The notes under the pieces: generated by a model
Database searches by the model: none
What the model was told of the DNA's origin: nothing
What the model saw: the letters and a program-made list of their open reading frames with translations, nothing else
Translations under genes and position numbers: made by a program
Assembly (NCBI GenBank): GCA_033807775.1
Contig: CM066320.1
Location: forward strand, 178,594,784-178,658,783
Origin: Saussurea involucrata
Lineage: Eukaryota; Streptophyta; Magnoliopsida; Asterales; Asteraceae
Length of the DNA stretch: 64,000 nt
Reading direction: 5' to 3'
Shown: positions 32,831-44,250 of the stretch, piece after piece
Numbering within the stretch: position 1 is the stretch's first letter
How the letters are laid out: each line of letters begins with the position of its first letter

Positions 32831-34616
32831 TAAAATTTATCGAAATAATATAATGTAGCGGCGTGTTGGCGGGTTGGGTTGGGTTGAGTTATTCTAACCC
32901 AATTTCAACCCTCCTAATTAGCGGGTTGGCGGTTTGTCGGGTTGACGGTTTAACGAGTTGGCAAGTTGGATTTAATTGGGTTGTTAGCGGGTTGGGTTGG
33001 ACGGGTTTCGCGGGTTGACGATTTTTTGTAAACCCCTACTGGCAAGGGAGAAAAATAAAAATTCAAATAGAACTTAAATAGTTGAAGGGAAGGGAAAAGC
33101 GGAGAGGATATTGAAAAGCCAAGCCAACTTAATGAAATTTTTATTAATCTTATTTTTCTTTGCAGAACATTAAATTTGTAATGAAAAATTTCTATTCTAA
33201 AAAAGATAATGGGGTTAATTGTCCTCCATCGGACCGTAGATCCACCCATGTTGAGAGTTAAACAATAATTATGATCGATTGCCTATATTGGATTGGGTTA
33301 CAAATTTATCTATCTTATATGCCTGAACATAAATATTGAACTTAAATGGGCTAGACAAGTCTCTATGTGTGTGATTTTCTCTTGTCCAACCTGAAACCTT
33401 CTGTCTCTGAGATGCATACTATAGTCAACTTATAAAGTTTAGTGATTTTCATGGTTTGCGTGAATAAAAATCATTTCACATCATACATATCAAATTATAA
33501 ACTTTGAACCAAATAATATGCATTCTTTTGAAAACATGCAACGCCGAAGGAAAAGAGACCTCATAACTGTCTCATCAAGTAAGGACTGATAAGTTGCAAG
33601 CATTCTTAGGTATGTGCGGCTCAGTTATAGCCAATAACCCATTATGGGGTCGTGTTGCTATGTCACATGCATTCCCTGGAGTGTACGGCTCACACAGAGC
33701 CTGTCACCCATTTCGGGATCATGCCTCCCATTAAGTGTGACAAACCAAACTGACATCCCATACTCTACACCATGTATCATTTGTACAATATAAACCAACT
33801 GAAAACTCAAGCATGCTAAATATGTTTAAAAACCGGAAAAACAATTAGCATGCATGCTCCACGTACATGTAAACATTTACCGATGACATATATTAAAATC
33901 ATTTCATGCATAACATTCACCAATCACATACAAATCATATAATGCTGAAAATAAATTTGTACGTATGTCTGCATCCCATTGTAAGTCTTATGAAGATTCG
34001 CCTGATTACGTGTAGATCGGCTACCGATAGCTCTCATAAAAAAACCTACACATTTCATATCACCACGTCCAATTAATGAGTTAATCTCCAAAAGTCAAAT
34101 ATGGCCGACTTAACACGACCTAAAGTGAAACTCCAAAAATCGTTCCTCTTAATGACTCAAATAGCTCCATTTGATCTCATCGTCAAAATATTTGTGGGTC
34201 CGACGAAGTAAAAGTCAACCGTTGGTCGACACGGTCAACCTCGACTAGTTGTAGTCAAACCCCAAGTCTAAAACTCGACGACGCCTTAAAACATCAAAGT
34301 TAATAATTTTATAAAGTTATAAATCCATCTTTCCACGTTAGAGTGTCTCAGTAAAAATACTTAACTCAAATTACGACGCTTCAAATCCGTATGACTGAAA
34401 AGGTAATGAATTATAAACCATAAGGATGAAAATTATAATTTCAAAACCATAAGAACGGAAATATAAATTTCCAACAAACTACAGGGACTAAAAACATAAT
34501 TTACTCTAATTAAAATATTCAAAACAACTAATAAAATATTATTTATGTATCATAAACATTTAACTTCAAACAATGTTATTGGTAGAATGAATCAAAAATT
34601 ATTTCTCTCTCATAAG
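32831..34616. other. Intergenic, no gene recognised
   Basis: Holds a low-complexity GGGTTGGGTTG-type patch at about 32865-33010 and AT-rich sequence with no supported exon, tRNA or transposon domain. Confidence 0.4.
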
Positions 34617-34807
34617 TAGAGATGGTTAAATAGGCCCGATCCAGCTTGGTATGAACCGGTTATGGCCCGACGGTCCTTAACTGGTTACAGTTTTCATCCA
34701 AAAACAAGGTTCGACCGACCGGTTATGGGAGCAGCCTGATTTTTTATTTAAAACTTATTTTTAAATGTATTTTTAAGTATACTTTTAAGTAAAAACGTAT
34801 TTATAGT

Positions 34808-35523
34808 TGTTAATGCCAAAAATCGTCCAAAAGGATAACTTAAGGTTGATTGTGGAGCTTAACAACTAAAGATATAAATCGTTCGACAAAGCAATGCGAC
34901 AAAGACAGAAAATGTCAGTGAGACGCAAGATTTTGGTGACGCGGGAAAAACCACAACGAGGAAAAAACCCGCGGACGACTATGGATGTCGTCGCTGCACT
35001 ATGGTCGCCAAACAGGGGCGATGTCCTTATGTTTCAGGTGTCGAGAGTACAATGATTACAATACAAACGAAAGGAAAACTTTAGATGTAAAGTAAACAGC
35101 TATGTCGTGCGTAAAAACTAATGCGTCGTGTGTAAAAGTAAAGCGTCGTGCGTCGGAATCGTGCGTCGAGAGCGATATTTCGAGAGAGAGTTCTTTGCTT
35201 CAAGTGCTTTCACTGTGTGTTTCTTGTTCTGGAAATCAGATGTCCGCAAATGAGGATGAACCCTTGTTTATATAGCTTTCGTGGCTATAAATGGCTCCAT
35301 AAATCCTTGAGTAACGGTTGTAACGGTCGCCGAAGTTAATGCTCGTAATTACCCTTGTCGGTTACATTCGTTGGCCATTAATGGTGTCGACCCTGCATTA
35401 AACATGAAGATCATAACAGTTGTTATACGTTAGTCGGTCGAGGTCGTAAGGCTTCTTACGACGGTCGAGTGTCGTGAGTAACTTTCCGGTCGTGGTCGAG
35501 ACTGGTGAAATTTTACCCAAACA
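34808..35523 (+). mobile_element. Solo LTR (716 bp)
   Basis: Starts TGTTAATGCC and ends CCCAAACA, flanked by ATAGT (34803-34807) and GTAGT (35524-35528), a 5-bp duplication with one change. The flanks rejoin into a sequence similar to the nearby 'GTATTTATTAGTGTATTTGG'. A TATA-like GTTTATATAGC and CTATAAATGG lie inside. No coding sequence, so probably the product of LTR-LTR recombination. Family unknown. Confidence 0.6.
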
Positions 35524-35861
35524 GTAGTGTATTTGATTGACCCAATTATACTAAAAATTATTTTTAAAATATATTTATAATTTGATTGACTCAATTATAA
35601 TAAAACCGTATTTGTTAATGTATTTGATTGAATCAATTACAATAAAAACGTATTTATTAGTGTATTTGGTTGGCCAAATTTTCCAAGAGATACTTTTTGT
35701 AAGTTAAAAATCAATTTAAAAATAAAATAAAAACTAAGTGGGGCCGATTTGGGCCCGACCCAGAACCGGTTTTATAATTGGAACCGAATCTTTGTATTTG
35801 GATTAGGACCGAGACTGGTTACGTCATTAAGTGGTTATAGGGTCATTATTTGCACCGAGAC

Positions 35862-36603
35862 TAGAGATGGCCAAACAGGCCCGGATCCGGCCCGGCCTGC
35901 TAGAAGCCCGAAGCCCAGCCCGCATAAAGCCTGGCCCGACCCGGTTCGACTAAAGCCCGGGCCTAACCAGGCCTAGTATTTGGAAGTTTTGCCGGCCCGG
36001 CCCGGCCTGGCCCGATCTGAAGCCCGATTGCGGCCCGGACCCAAGCCCCCGGTCCGGTCCGACCCGTTTCGAATTTGGAAATCTTATATAACGACTATAT
36101 GACCGTTTTTGATGATTTGTGACCCTTTTTTTTGTTTTTAATGGTTCTTCAACACTATAAATAGGAAAGTTGGTGTATGAGGTTACATACCAAATTACAA
36201 AACGCAAAAAACACAATTCTCGCTCACAATTCTCGCTACCTCGTGTTCGTTTTTCGCAACTTCTCAATCTCTCAATTCTTCCATCTTTCGCTCAAAATGG
36301 CCGGCAGTGATGAATCAAACGAACAAGCTATAATAAAACGTATTTTTAAGTATATTTAAGCAACCCAATTACGTATTTTTAAGTGTATTATATAATTAGA
36401 ATAACATTTATAAAATTTTTTAAATTTTTTTTTGTGAAGGCCCGGTTTAGGGCCCGACCCAAAAGCCCGGGCTTATAAAAAGCCTAAGCGGGCCCGGATA
36501 TTTATGCTCAAGCTCGGCCCCGACCAAAGCCCGGGCCTTGAAATAGTGTTTCGGCCCGATCCTTCCCGAGACCCGACCTAGCCCGATTTTTTGGCCACCT
36601 CTA
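35862..36603 (+). mobile_element. Non-autonomous hAT element, 8-bp TSD, internally deleted
   Basis: 742 bp, terminal inverted repeats TAGAGATGGCCAAA/TTTGGCCACCTCTA (imperfect), flanked by ACCGAGAC at 35854-35861 and 36604-36611. Subterminal GGCCCGG repeats on both sides. Near 36297 a short frame 'MAGSDESNEQAIIKRIFKY' follows a leader-like stretch. It may be the first codons of a lost transposase, but that is not shown. Confidence 0.88.
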
Positions 36604-36774
36604 ACCGAGACTGATTTGAACTTTGTATGAGACCAACTTTTAGCAATTTAGATAAATTCTGTTTTCATTTGAGATGCTCTTGTACCATAAAATGTGGGAA
36701 AGAAAACAATTAATATCCTTTCTAACATATTTAGAAGGTTCGTAGTATTAGCGAACGTTTTTCCAAATAACTAA

Positions 36775-37082
36775 GGGTGTGTTTGGGAGTGTGCTTATAT
36801 TTTTAACTTATGCTTATTTGCTTATGTAGAAAAAAAAGTTTTTAAAAAGTGTTTGTAAAAAATTGAGGGTAAAAAGGTAATTTGGATAGATAAGGAAATA
36901 AGGAGAAGTAAATAAGTAGGTATAGAATGACTTATCAAAAATAACTTATTTGTGGTGAGCAGAAGCAAATAAGCACTTTTGATTTTTTCTATCCAAACAC
37001 TCCAAATTGCTTATTTACGGTGGGGACTGAGGAGAAGCTATAAGCAAATAAGTCAAAAATATAAGCACTCCCAAACACCCCC
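36775..37082. mobile_element. Tourist-like (PIF/Harbinger) MITE in the promoter of the phosphatase gene
   Basis: 308 bp, terminal inverted repeats GGGTGTGTTTGGGAGTG/CACTCCCAAACACCCCC, with TAA on both sides (36772-36774, 37083-37085). The inverted homology continues with 'CTTATATTTTT'. Ends about 230 bp upstream of the ATG at 37315. Confidence 0.88.
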
Positions 37083-37314
37083 TAAACTTCCCAAACTAAC
37101 CTTCATCTCCCGCCAGAGTTAATTGATTTTCGAAAACAACTTCCAGCTATTTCGTCTTTTTCTTTACAAAACCTATTGGTTCGGTACCGAACCTAACCCC
37201 TCATCTGACCGTTACTCCGAACCTAACTTCAAATCCCCATTAAACCTTCCACCTCCGTAGTCCCAACCTACTCCTCAAATCCCTAAATTTCAGACCTTCA
37301 CAGAAACCCCAAAA

Positions 37315-38256
37315 ATGGTGTCCAAAGCTAAGAAATCAAAAGGATCTCCGGCCGCACATCTCCGCCGTCGTAAGAAGACTCCGGTCACCACCGCCACCAA
37401 AACAGCCTCCGTAGTCGTTGCCTCCATCAATAAATCGATCTACACTTGCCACCGCCGCCTCATCAAAATCTTCTCCAAACTCGTTCGTATCGCCACTCCA
37501 AAACGTAAATCCTCCGCCAAAAAAGGCTACAAAGTTCTCAAAAAATTCTCCATCTCCACCGACGACCAGATCTCCACCGTCCGCCGCTCACTCTTCCAAG
37601 AGCCGACCACCTCCCTTCCTCCACCTAACTCCGCCGATCAAAAAACGGTGTTCCTCGACCTTGATGAAACCTTAATCCATTCCACACCTGCCACGTGTCC
37701 TTCACCTCCGCGAAACTACGATTTCGTGGTGAAGCCGTTGCTAGATGGAGAAAGGGTTGGTTTCTACGTGCTGAAACGACCTTTCGTTGACGAATTTCTC
37801 CATTTTTTAAGTAGAAATAATTTCGAAATTGTGATTTTCACGGCGGGAATTGAGGAATATGCGTCGTTGGTGCTGGATAAATTGGATTGGAGAGGTTTAA
37901 TCTCGCACAGATTGTATCGAAATTCGTGTAAAGAAATCGAGGGGAAGTTCGTGAAGGATTTGTCAGATTTAGGGCGAGATATGAAGAAGGTGGTGATTGT
38001 TGATGACAACCCTAATTCATACGGTTTGCAGCCGGAAAATGCAATTCCGATCAGACCTTTTACCGATGATCTTGGAGACGATGAGTTGAGTAAATTGATG
38101 AGTGGATTTTTCGGTAAGTGCAATGAATTTGACGATTTGAGGGATGCTGTGAAGCATCATTATGTTGGTGATGATTCAAAATCCCAGAAATTGATTGAAG
38201 ATGAGATTTTGGGAAACAGTAAGAATTCAAACATTCAAACGCTGATTGAAGTTTGA
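37315..38256 (+). CDS. SCP/FCP-like HAD phosphatase (CTD small phosphatase-like)
   Basis: Single-exon gene of 313 codons. The N-terminal 110 residues are basic and Ser/Thr-rich ('KAKKSKG', 'HLRRRKKTP'), possibly a nuclear or organellar targeting region. The NIF/FCP1-homology domain covers about 111-285. Motif I is DLDET (D115 nucleophile, D117 acid/base), motif II 'IFTAG' (T176), motif III region 'KFVKDLSDLGRD' and motif IV 'VDDNP' (D230/D231). The family hydrolyses phosphoserine, classically on RNA polymerase II CTD, but the substrate here is unknown. AATAATAATAAATATA near 38345 may act in polyadenylation. A Tourist MITE lies in the promoter. Confidence 0.92.
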   Translation: MVSKAKKSKGSPAAHLRRRKKTPVTTATKTASVVVASINKSIYTCHRRLIKIFSKLVRIATPKRKSSAKKGYKVLKKFSISTDDQISTVRRSLFQEPTTSLPPPNSADQKTVFLDLDETLIHSTPATCPSPPRNYDFVVKPLLDGERVGFYVLKRPFVDEFLHFLSRNNFEIVIFTAGIEEYASLVLDKLDWRGLISHRLYRNSCKEIEGKFVKDLSDLGRDMKKVVIVDDNPNSYGLQPENAIPIRPFTDDLGDDELSKLMSGFFGKCNEFDDLRDAVKHHYVGDDSKSQKLIEDEILGNSKNSNIQTLIEV

Positions 38257-39727
38257 ATTAGGTGTGATGATATATTTCCTTGTTTTTTTTTTTGTTGAAA
38301 TTTTTTATCCATCGAAGAATTTGAATGCAGATCGAGATATCTTGTAATAATAATAAATATATAAATCTGTTTTTTCCCTATAATTTAATTGTAAACTAAA
38401 AATTGAATTGTTAGGAGGTGTTTAGTTTGGACTTAATGAGCTTAAAGGGTTGTTTTTGACTTATTCACAAAGCCATATATTGATGTTTCCTTGCGGCTTA
38501 TTGATAAATCTTTTTGAGAGGGCTTCTTGTGATAAATCTAGTGTCTTATTCCAACAACATGTAAGAAGAAGGGTGTGTTGTCCCTATTAAGTCAAAATAT
38601 TGACAAACCCTACCCATAGGGAAAACTCAGAGAGGCTCCTCTCTTCTACGTTCATCTTCTCCCAATTTGAAAATTGAAAATCCTCATGTGGGTTTGCTAC
38701 TGTTTTTTCCTCAATTGTTGAACTTGAGATTGCTCTTTTTTAGGGTTCTTTGTTATTTGTTCTTGTGTTTTGAGTTTTTTGTTGGTATGAATTCATATAT
38801 ATATCAATGGGTGATTGTTGTCAAGATGAACCTTCAATACATATTTGGAACTTGGAAGCAAGACTTGATGGAAATCGATGGCTATTGAGTTTCATAATGT
38901 CAACTCTAGTCTGTTTAATAAACAATGTTTAGCTCATTGAGGGGTAAAATAGTCAATTTTGTCATTCACGTCGTTGATTCAAGAAAAAAAAAACAATAAT
39001 ACATTTTTATTCGGACAGACAAATTTATCCATACAAGATTATTTATCATGAATACTACATAAAATAGACCGTTTATAAAATTTCAAAATATTTTGAAATT
39101 TCTGGCTAAACCTCAATCTTAATAAGTTGTATTGTTAAAAAAATTAAGAGTTTTTAGATAAAGAATATTGGTGCTTTAAGATATTATTGGTGGATTATAC
39201 TGATTTAGCCATCTTCAACCATTGCTTTATAGTTGAACAAAAATTTGAAATTATAATCAAAGAAATGTTCCAATATTGAGCAATCCAATTAGAAGAGACT
39301 CGCCATAATTATAATATATCAAATTCTAATTGAATTGGTCGGTTTTTGAATGTTAGTTCAAAATCCAATAACTCATCTAACTACCATTTAATTAATAATT
39401 ATACATAATTATTAACACTTTATGATATTGCTTTTTATTTGATATTTATACATAGTATTTTTTTTTATAAATTAAGAAAATAAATTAATAAATCGTTGAA
39501 AATTGTATTAAAATATTGGTTGAAAATTGTATCAAGATATTGGATTGATGCATTGGATAACCAATAGTAATATCTATGGAAACAATACGATCCATTGGAT
39601 TAGATTGGACCGGATAGCAAAATCCAACATCTATTGGATGATTGGATCGGATTCACCTAAATCCATTGAATTTTAACCGATAAACACTTCTAATTCAATA
39701 ACTGCATTTCTTTTACATTTCTACTTT

Positions 39728-39729
<2 letters not shown>
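38257..39729. other. 3' flank and intergenic AT-rich sequence
   Basis: 3' UTR of the phosphatase followed by AT-rich sequence with no supported exon. Short frames at about 38667-38888 look random. Confidence 0.4.

Positions 39730-39767
<38 letters not shown>
39730..39767. repeat. (TA)n microsatellite
   Basis: Pure TA run at the left border of a MITE. Confidence 0.95.
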
Positions 39768-39769
<2 letters not shown>

Positions 39770-39999
39770 CGATAATCAAATGAGAACCTAAAATAGGTTG
39801 AGAACCATGAAAACCAATCTAAGCCGCTAACTGATTTTAATCTATGGACATTATTATAGGCAAAAAAAGATTGAGAACCGTGAGAACTTATGAATGAATT
39901 TTTATGTTTTTAAAACCATAGGATCAAAACCAAATGACGGCTTAGATCGGTTCCCACGGTTCTCAACTTATTTTTGGTTCTCACGTGATTTAACCCCTA
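39768..39999. mobile_element. MITE with long imperfect inverted ends, TA-flanked
   Basis: Left half (ATCAAATGAGAACCTAAAAT, then GGTTGAGAACC) is inverted in the right half (GGTTCCCACGGTTCTCAAC, GGTTCTCACGTGATT). Sits between TA runs. Noncoding. Confidence 0.7.
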
Positions 40000-40010
40000 T
40001 ATATATATAA

Positions 40011-40318
40011 AGATCAAGAGAGAACCTTGAAAAATAAAACAACCGAAGAACCATGGAAAAACTGATGAAAATATATATCAAAATGGATGTCAAATTAAAG
40101 ATAATAAAATGATCAATTTTTTGGTGTAATTTGTTTGTCTCCAATCTTTTTATAATTCACCGATTTACGATTTAAAAAGATAGGGGGTGATTTATTTATT
40201 TTTTTCTAAAAAGTGGTTGTAACCACCTTTTTAATCATATCCGTTGGATCATCTCAATCTAACGATTTGGATAGGTTCTTCGATTCTTTCTTTTTTCAAT
40301 GTTCTCCCTTGATCTCAT

Positions 40319-40322
<4 letters not shown>
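40011..40322. mobile_element. TA-flanked MITE, inverted and diverged relative of the 21.3-22.8 kb family
   Basis: Ends AGATCAAGAGAGAACC/GTTCTCCCTTGATCTCATCC are inverted repeats. The reverse complement shares 'CGTTAGATTGAGATGATCCA' and 'GATATAATTAAAAAGGTGG'-like words with the copies near 21.3-21.9 kb. Confidence 0.65.

Positions 40323-40352
<30 letters not shown>
40323..40352. repeat. (TA)n microsatellite
   Basis: TA run at the right border of the MITE. Confidence 0.95.
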
Positions 40353-40355
<3 letters not shown>

Positions 40356-41874
40356 TTGTATTATACAAACCACCAATGCATCATCTACCAGAATTTGTGA
40401 TGGATGTTGATGTATGGTGAAGCAGGATCTCATGCATACATCATGTACCGATGCATAATAAACCAACAAGCTCAATTGGTTTTCCATATACTGTGAATTC
40501 AACTCCATCTGCAACACTTTCATCCCAAATTGCTACCTTTTCTCTCTATCGTACCTTTCTTTCTACAAGTATTTGTTTTTGCACAAGCCAAGTGTTTTTA
40601 CAGAATCAACCGCTTTATCCCATATTTACTTACCATTTGGGATAAAGGGCAAAGTTTGCTTTTGAACAAGATATGTTGGGTTCGTTTTTATCTTCATCTG
40701 TAAAAAGATACATATGATCATGGAATATGTTATGGTCATGTTGTTGAAGATTAAGTAAAATAAATGAGTTAGCAAGTAACAAGTTTCAATTGCACCAAGG
40801 AATTTGGACCCTTGATCACTTTAATTTAGCGTTGATCTAACGGTTTAGATCAAGTCCCAAATAACCCATGAATTAGCTTAGAAGGGAATTTTCAGTTCAT
40901 GTTCAATTAGGATTGATCCAACGGTGGATATCCCTTCTTAGAGCAAATTTTCAAAACAAAGATTATACCTTGAATTCCATTTATTTGATGGGTTCCCTCA
41001 GGCAGCATTCAAGGATTATGAACTTTGCAGCTTTATGGATTCATTTTCGAAACAAGAATTCTTATGCAATCCTGTTAAAAGGTAGACTACAAGTTAAAAT
41101 CGGTATCCATGGAGAGACATATTAAGCTTCATTCTCCTGAAGGCAGAAGGGAAAATCAAGATGAATTTCACATTCCAGATTCCATTAGAAGTTAGAGGTG
41201 TTCATGGCTAACAAATGGCATGGAACTTGAGGGTAATTCTAACCACAATTCCTGTAAATAGCTCTTAAACGAAATTCGATTCCTAAGACAGTTATTCGCA
41301 GCAAATAAAGCTAAATTCTACATCTTAGTAACCTAAAAGAAGCAAAAATTAACAGTTCATAGGTCATCAGAAACGAGATGAAACCGGATCTCACCAAAAC
41401 TCAAACAAACCCTAACATCTGAGTATTGAATAATCTATCATCTGCTTAGAGATTTATATAATTCAGTGGATCTAATTCCATAATTTAGGGATTCAAATGA
41501 ACAAAATGATCTGCAAAGCAATGTAGTGGTAGTTAGAGTGAAAAATCTCAGAAAATTACAGAAGAGAAACATGAACAGATTTTACCAAAAAAATAATCAT
41601 TCAGGTATGAATTTCATGCTCTTATACATCTGACAAAAAATTACAGAAATCTCGACATCATTTTCCAGAGAATTGGATTCGTTCTGGAAATCGAACGAAA
41701 AACAGACGATTATCTTACAAAAAAGGCTAGCAATCAGTAAACAGCGACAAGAACAACAAAATACTCGATCTACATGCGAACAAAAATCAGGGAACGACGA
41801 AATCAGTAGATCAAACTAAAGAAGAATAATTAAGTAACAACGAAATTACTGAATCTAGCCAACAGATAGGTTTA
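40353..41874. other. Intergenic, probable 3' flank of the small secreted protein gene
   Basis: No supported coding exon. Downstream of the minus-strand gene at 41875-42153; part may be its 3' UTR. Confidence 0.4.
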
Positions 41875-42153
41875 CTAGCAAGTGAATATATGAGAGGGCA
41901 AACGTGAAGATTCCGATTTAGAGAAGCAGGCATCGTCAAGGGCGTCACTTTGGCACCATCGGCAATTGGTGTTTCTCAAACACCGTGATCTCGACACCAT
42001 TTCTCCACACTCCTGGATCTGCTTTCGGTTCATCGTTTTCTTCTGTTCAACGGCTCCGTACAACGGTGTGGTTCCCAGTAGAAGAAAGATGATCAGCAAA
42101 GAGATCAGATGTGGAGGCCTGAAAGCAGCAGCAGTTGTAGCCCTAATCGCCAT
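41875..42153 (-). CDS. Small secreted Cys-rich protein of unknown function
   Basis: 92 codons from ATG at 42153. A longer in-frame start exists upstream (42285), but the 42153 start places a typical signal peptide or single membrane segment ('HLISLLIIFLLLGTTPLYG', about 16-34) at the N terminus. The mature part is short with Cys at 'IQECGEM', 'RCLRNTNCRWC', 'DACFSKSE' and a C-terminal Cys ('HIFTC'). 'CRWCQSDALDDACF' looks like a conserved motif of small plant secreted proteins, recalled rather than checked. The leader lies about 125 bp downstream of the tRNA on the same strand. Function unknown. Confidence 0.65.
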   Translation of the reverse strand: MAIRATTAAAFRPPHLISLLIIFLLLGTTPLYGAVEQKKTMNRKQIQECGEMVSRSRCLRNTNCRWCQSDALDDACFSKSESSRLPSHIFTC

Positions 42154-42268
42154 TTTTGGTTTCGTAGAAACAGAGAGGATCAGAATCGAGGTTTTTATGT
42201 TTATGGAAGTAGAAGGACCAAATAGAACTTTATCAAAAGACGAGGGACTAAAAAGAAAATTTGAAGCT

Positions 42269-42273
42269 AAAAA
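42269..42273 (-). terminator. Pol III terminator of tRNA-Ile
   Basis: TTTTT on the minus strand, four bases after the tRNA 3' end. Confidence 0.8.
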
Positions 42274-42277
42274 TGTT

Positions 42278-42351
42278 TGGCCCATGCAGGTCTCGAACCT
42301 GCGACCTTCGCGTTATTAGCACGACGCTCTAACCAACTGAGCTAATAGGCC
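42278..42351 (-). tRNA. tRNA-Ile (anticodon AAU)
   Basis: 74 nt on the minus strand starting GGCCTATTAGCTCAGTTGG and ending CATGGGCCA. The acceptor stem pairs GGCCTAT with ATGGGCC (one G-T pair). D loop 'AGCTCAGTTGGTTAGAGC', anticodon loop CTAATAA (AAT), T arm GTTCGAGAC. All standard Pol III A and B box sequences are intact. No intron. The MULE insertion lies only 46 bp upstream of its 5' end. Confidence 0.96.
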
Positions 42352-42396
42352 TTGTTGTAATAGAAGACAGTTTAATGTTTATAATCGTAACCTAAT

Positions 42397-42510
42397 GGGA
42401 AATTAATTAAAATACCCTAAGTTTGACCATCTTTTACTGAAATACCCAAAATCTCTCCAATTTTGCAAAAATGCCCTAAAAATCCGCGATGGAGCCCGCG
42501 ATCGCGGGCT
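42397..42510 (+). repeat. Left terminal inverted repeat of the MULE
   Basis: About 114 bp matching the reverse complement of 49506-49619, through 'CTGAAATACCCAAAATCTC' to the palindrome GCCCGCGATCGCGGGC. Confidence 0.9.
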
Positions 42511-42800
42511 CCAGGCCACGTGTCACCAATGTTTACCCACTTTGCCCGCGTTGGTCCCTCAAGAATGCCCGCGGTCCAGCTTTCCCCCCTCAAGAATGCC
42601 CGCGTGTGCAGTTTTGGTCCCTGCCCGCGTTTGACTCATTGACCCCCGCGATCGCGGGCTACACGTGTCACCAAAGTTTGCCCACTTTGCCCGCGTTGGT
42701 CCCTCAAGAATACCTGCGGTACAGCTTTCCCCCCTCAAGAATGCCCGCGTGTGCATTTTTGGTCCCTGCCCGCGATTGACTTTCTTTGACCTCCCGCGAT
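42497..42800. repeat. CpG-rich subterminal repeats of the MULE
   Basis: A 145-bp unit with CACGTGTCACC, TTTGCCCGCGTTGGTCCCTC and 'AGAATGCCCGCGTGTGCA' is present twice (CACGTG at 42517 and 42662). The palindrome GCCCGCGATCGCGGGC or a one-base variant recurs at about 42494, 42643 and 42794. Confidence 0.85.
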
Positions 42801-42855
42801 CGCGGGCTCCTGTGCCACGTGTCGGCACAGGGTTAACCCTAAAATCCCTTTGACG

Positions 42856-42897
42856 AACCCTAAACCCTAATTGTTTCTTCGGCCGCACTATATAAGG
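42856..42897 (+). promoter_or_regulatory. Promoter of the MULE-borne gene
   Basis: A telo-box-like AACCCTAAACCCTAA (42856-42870) is followed by a TATA box TATATAAGG (42889-42897), about 140 bp upstream of ATG 43032. A leader with repeated CTCTCAATTTT words separates them. Inferred from position and motifs. Confidence 0.6.
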
Positions 42898-43059
42898 GGG
42901 GGGGGGGGGGGACCAAGACACGGCCACTCTCAATTTTTTTAATCACTCTCTCAATTTTTAATCAAACTCTCTCAATTTTCTCCCACTCTCTCAATTTTGT
43001 CGTGTGGAATACGCGTTCGGGTTTTGTGAAGATGTCTCGTATTACCTCTTTGGTATGTT

Positions 43060-44150
43060 TTCCTTATGTTATTTGTTATTTTTTGTATGTTATTTTAAGT
43101 TAAGATATATGATTTGTAGGTTGTTATAGTGTTTATAACTTATGTTTGAATATGTTCTATGTTTAACATGATATGTATGGTTTTATGTTTGAATGTGATA
43201 TTTGTATGTTATAATGTGTATGTTGTTATAGTGTGTTTTTTCATATAAAAATTGTTAAGAGTGTTTTTTTATAAAAAATTGTTAAGAGTGTGTTTTTATA
43301 AAAAAAAATTGTTAACAATGTGTTTTTTTTTTATAAAAACACACTCTTAACAATTTTTTTTATAAAAACACACCCTTAACAATTTTTTATAAAAACAGTT
43401 TTTTTTTAAAAAATGTTTAATAGTGTGTTTTTATAAAAAATTGTTATAGTTTTATGGTTTTTATAATGTGTTTTTTATAAAAAAATTGTTAATTTTTTTT
43501 ATAAAAACAGTTTTTATAAAAAAATGTTAAAAATGTGTTTTTTTATAAAAAATTGTTAAGAGTATGTTTTTATAAAAAAATTGTTATAGTTTTATGGTTT
43601 TATGTTTGAATGTGATATTTGTATGTTATAATGTGTATGTTGTTATAGTGTGATTTTTCATATAAAAATTGTTAAGAGTGTTTTTTTATAAAAAAATTGT
43701 TAAGAGTGTGCTTTTATAAAAAAAATTTGTTAACAATGTTTTTTTTATAAAAACACACTCTTAACAATTTTTTTATAAAAACATACCCTTAACAATTTTT
43801 TATAAAAACAGGTTTTTTATAAAAAAATTGTTAAGAGTGTGTTTTTATAAAAAATTGTTAAGGGTGTGTTTTTATAAAAAAAAAACACATTTTTAACAAT
43901 TTTTATATGAAAAAACACACTATAACAACATACACATTATAACATACAAATATCACATTCAAACATAAAACCATAAAACTATAACAATTTTTTTATAAAA
44001 ACACACTCTTAACAATTTTTTATAAAAAAACACATTTTTAACAATTTTTTTATAAAAACACACTCTTAACAATTTTTATAAAAAAACACATTTTATAAAA
44101 AAATTGTTAAATATGTGTTTGTTATAAAAAAATGTTAAGAATGACAACTT
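43060..44150. repeat. AT-rich inverted-repeat maze in intron 1 of the MULE gene
   Basis: Dozens of TTTTTATAAAAAATTGTTAA-like words occur in both orientations. A block of about 85 bp (GTTTTATGTTTGAATGTGAT ... GTGTTTTTTCATATAAAAA) is present at about 43180 and 43590 and inverted at about 43900-43990, allowing large stem-loops. Confidence 0.8.
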
Positions 44151-44250
44151 AGGTCCCTACGGTTTTAAGAATGACAACTTAGGTCCCTAAACTTTTAAGA
44201 ATGCCAATTAGGTCCTAAACTTTTAAGAATGACAACTAGGGTCCCTAAAC
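44130..44250. repeat. 30-bp tandem repeat, four copies
   Basis: AAGAATGACAACTTAGGTCC plus about ten bases, four diverged units, between the AT-rich maze and the 48-bp array. Confidence 0.8.

Larger units (their letters stand above)
34617..36620. other. Composite degenerate repeat region (possible old hAT) with nested insertions
   Basis: Begins GTAGAGATGGTTAAATAGGC, which resembles hAT ends (TAGAGATGGC...), and is rich in CCGGTT/GGCCCGA words. The matching right end is not visible. It holds the solo LTR and a clear hAT element. Confidence 0.4.

Noticed and set aside
35749..35976. Pro-rich frame in the GGCCCGG region
   Set aside because: Low-complexity subterminal repeats of the hAT element; no domain or splice support.
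36177..36359. 60-codon frame as an independent small gene
   Set aside because: Lies wholly inside the hAT element; only its last part could be a transposase remnant.
42489..42933. Several overlapping open frames on both strands in the MULE left end
   Set aside because: They follow from the CpG-rich 145-bp repeats and palindromes; no domain, and repeats appear in the translation.
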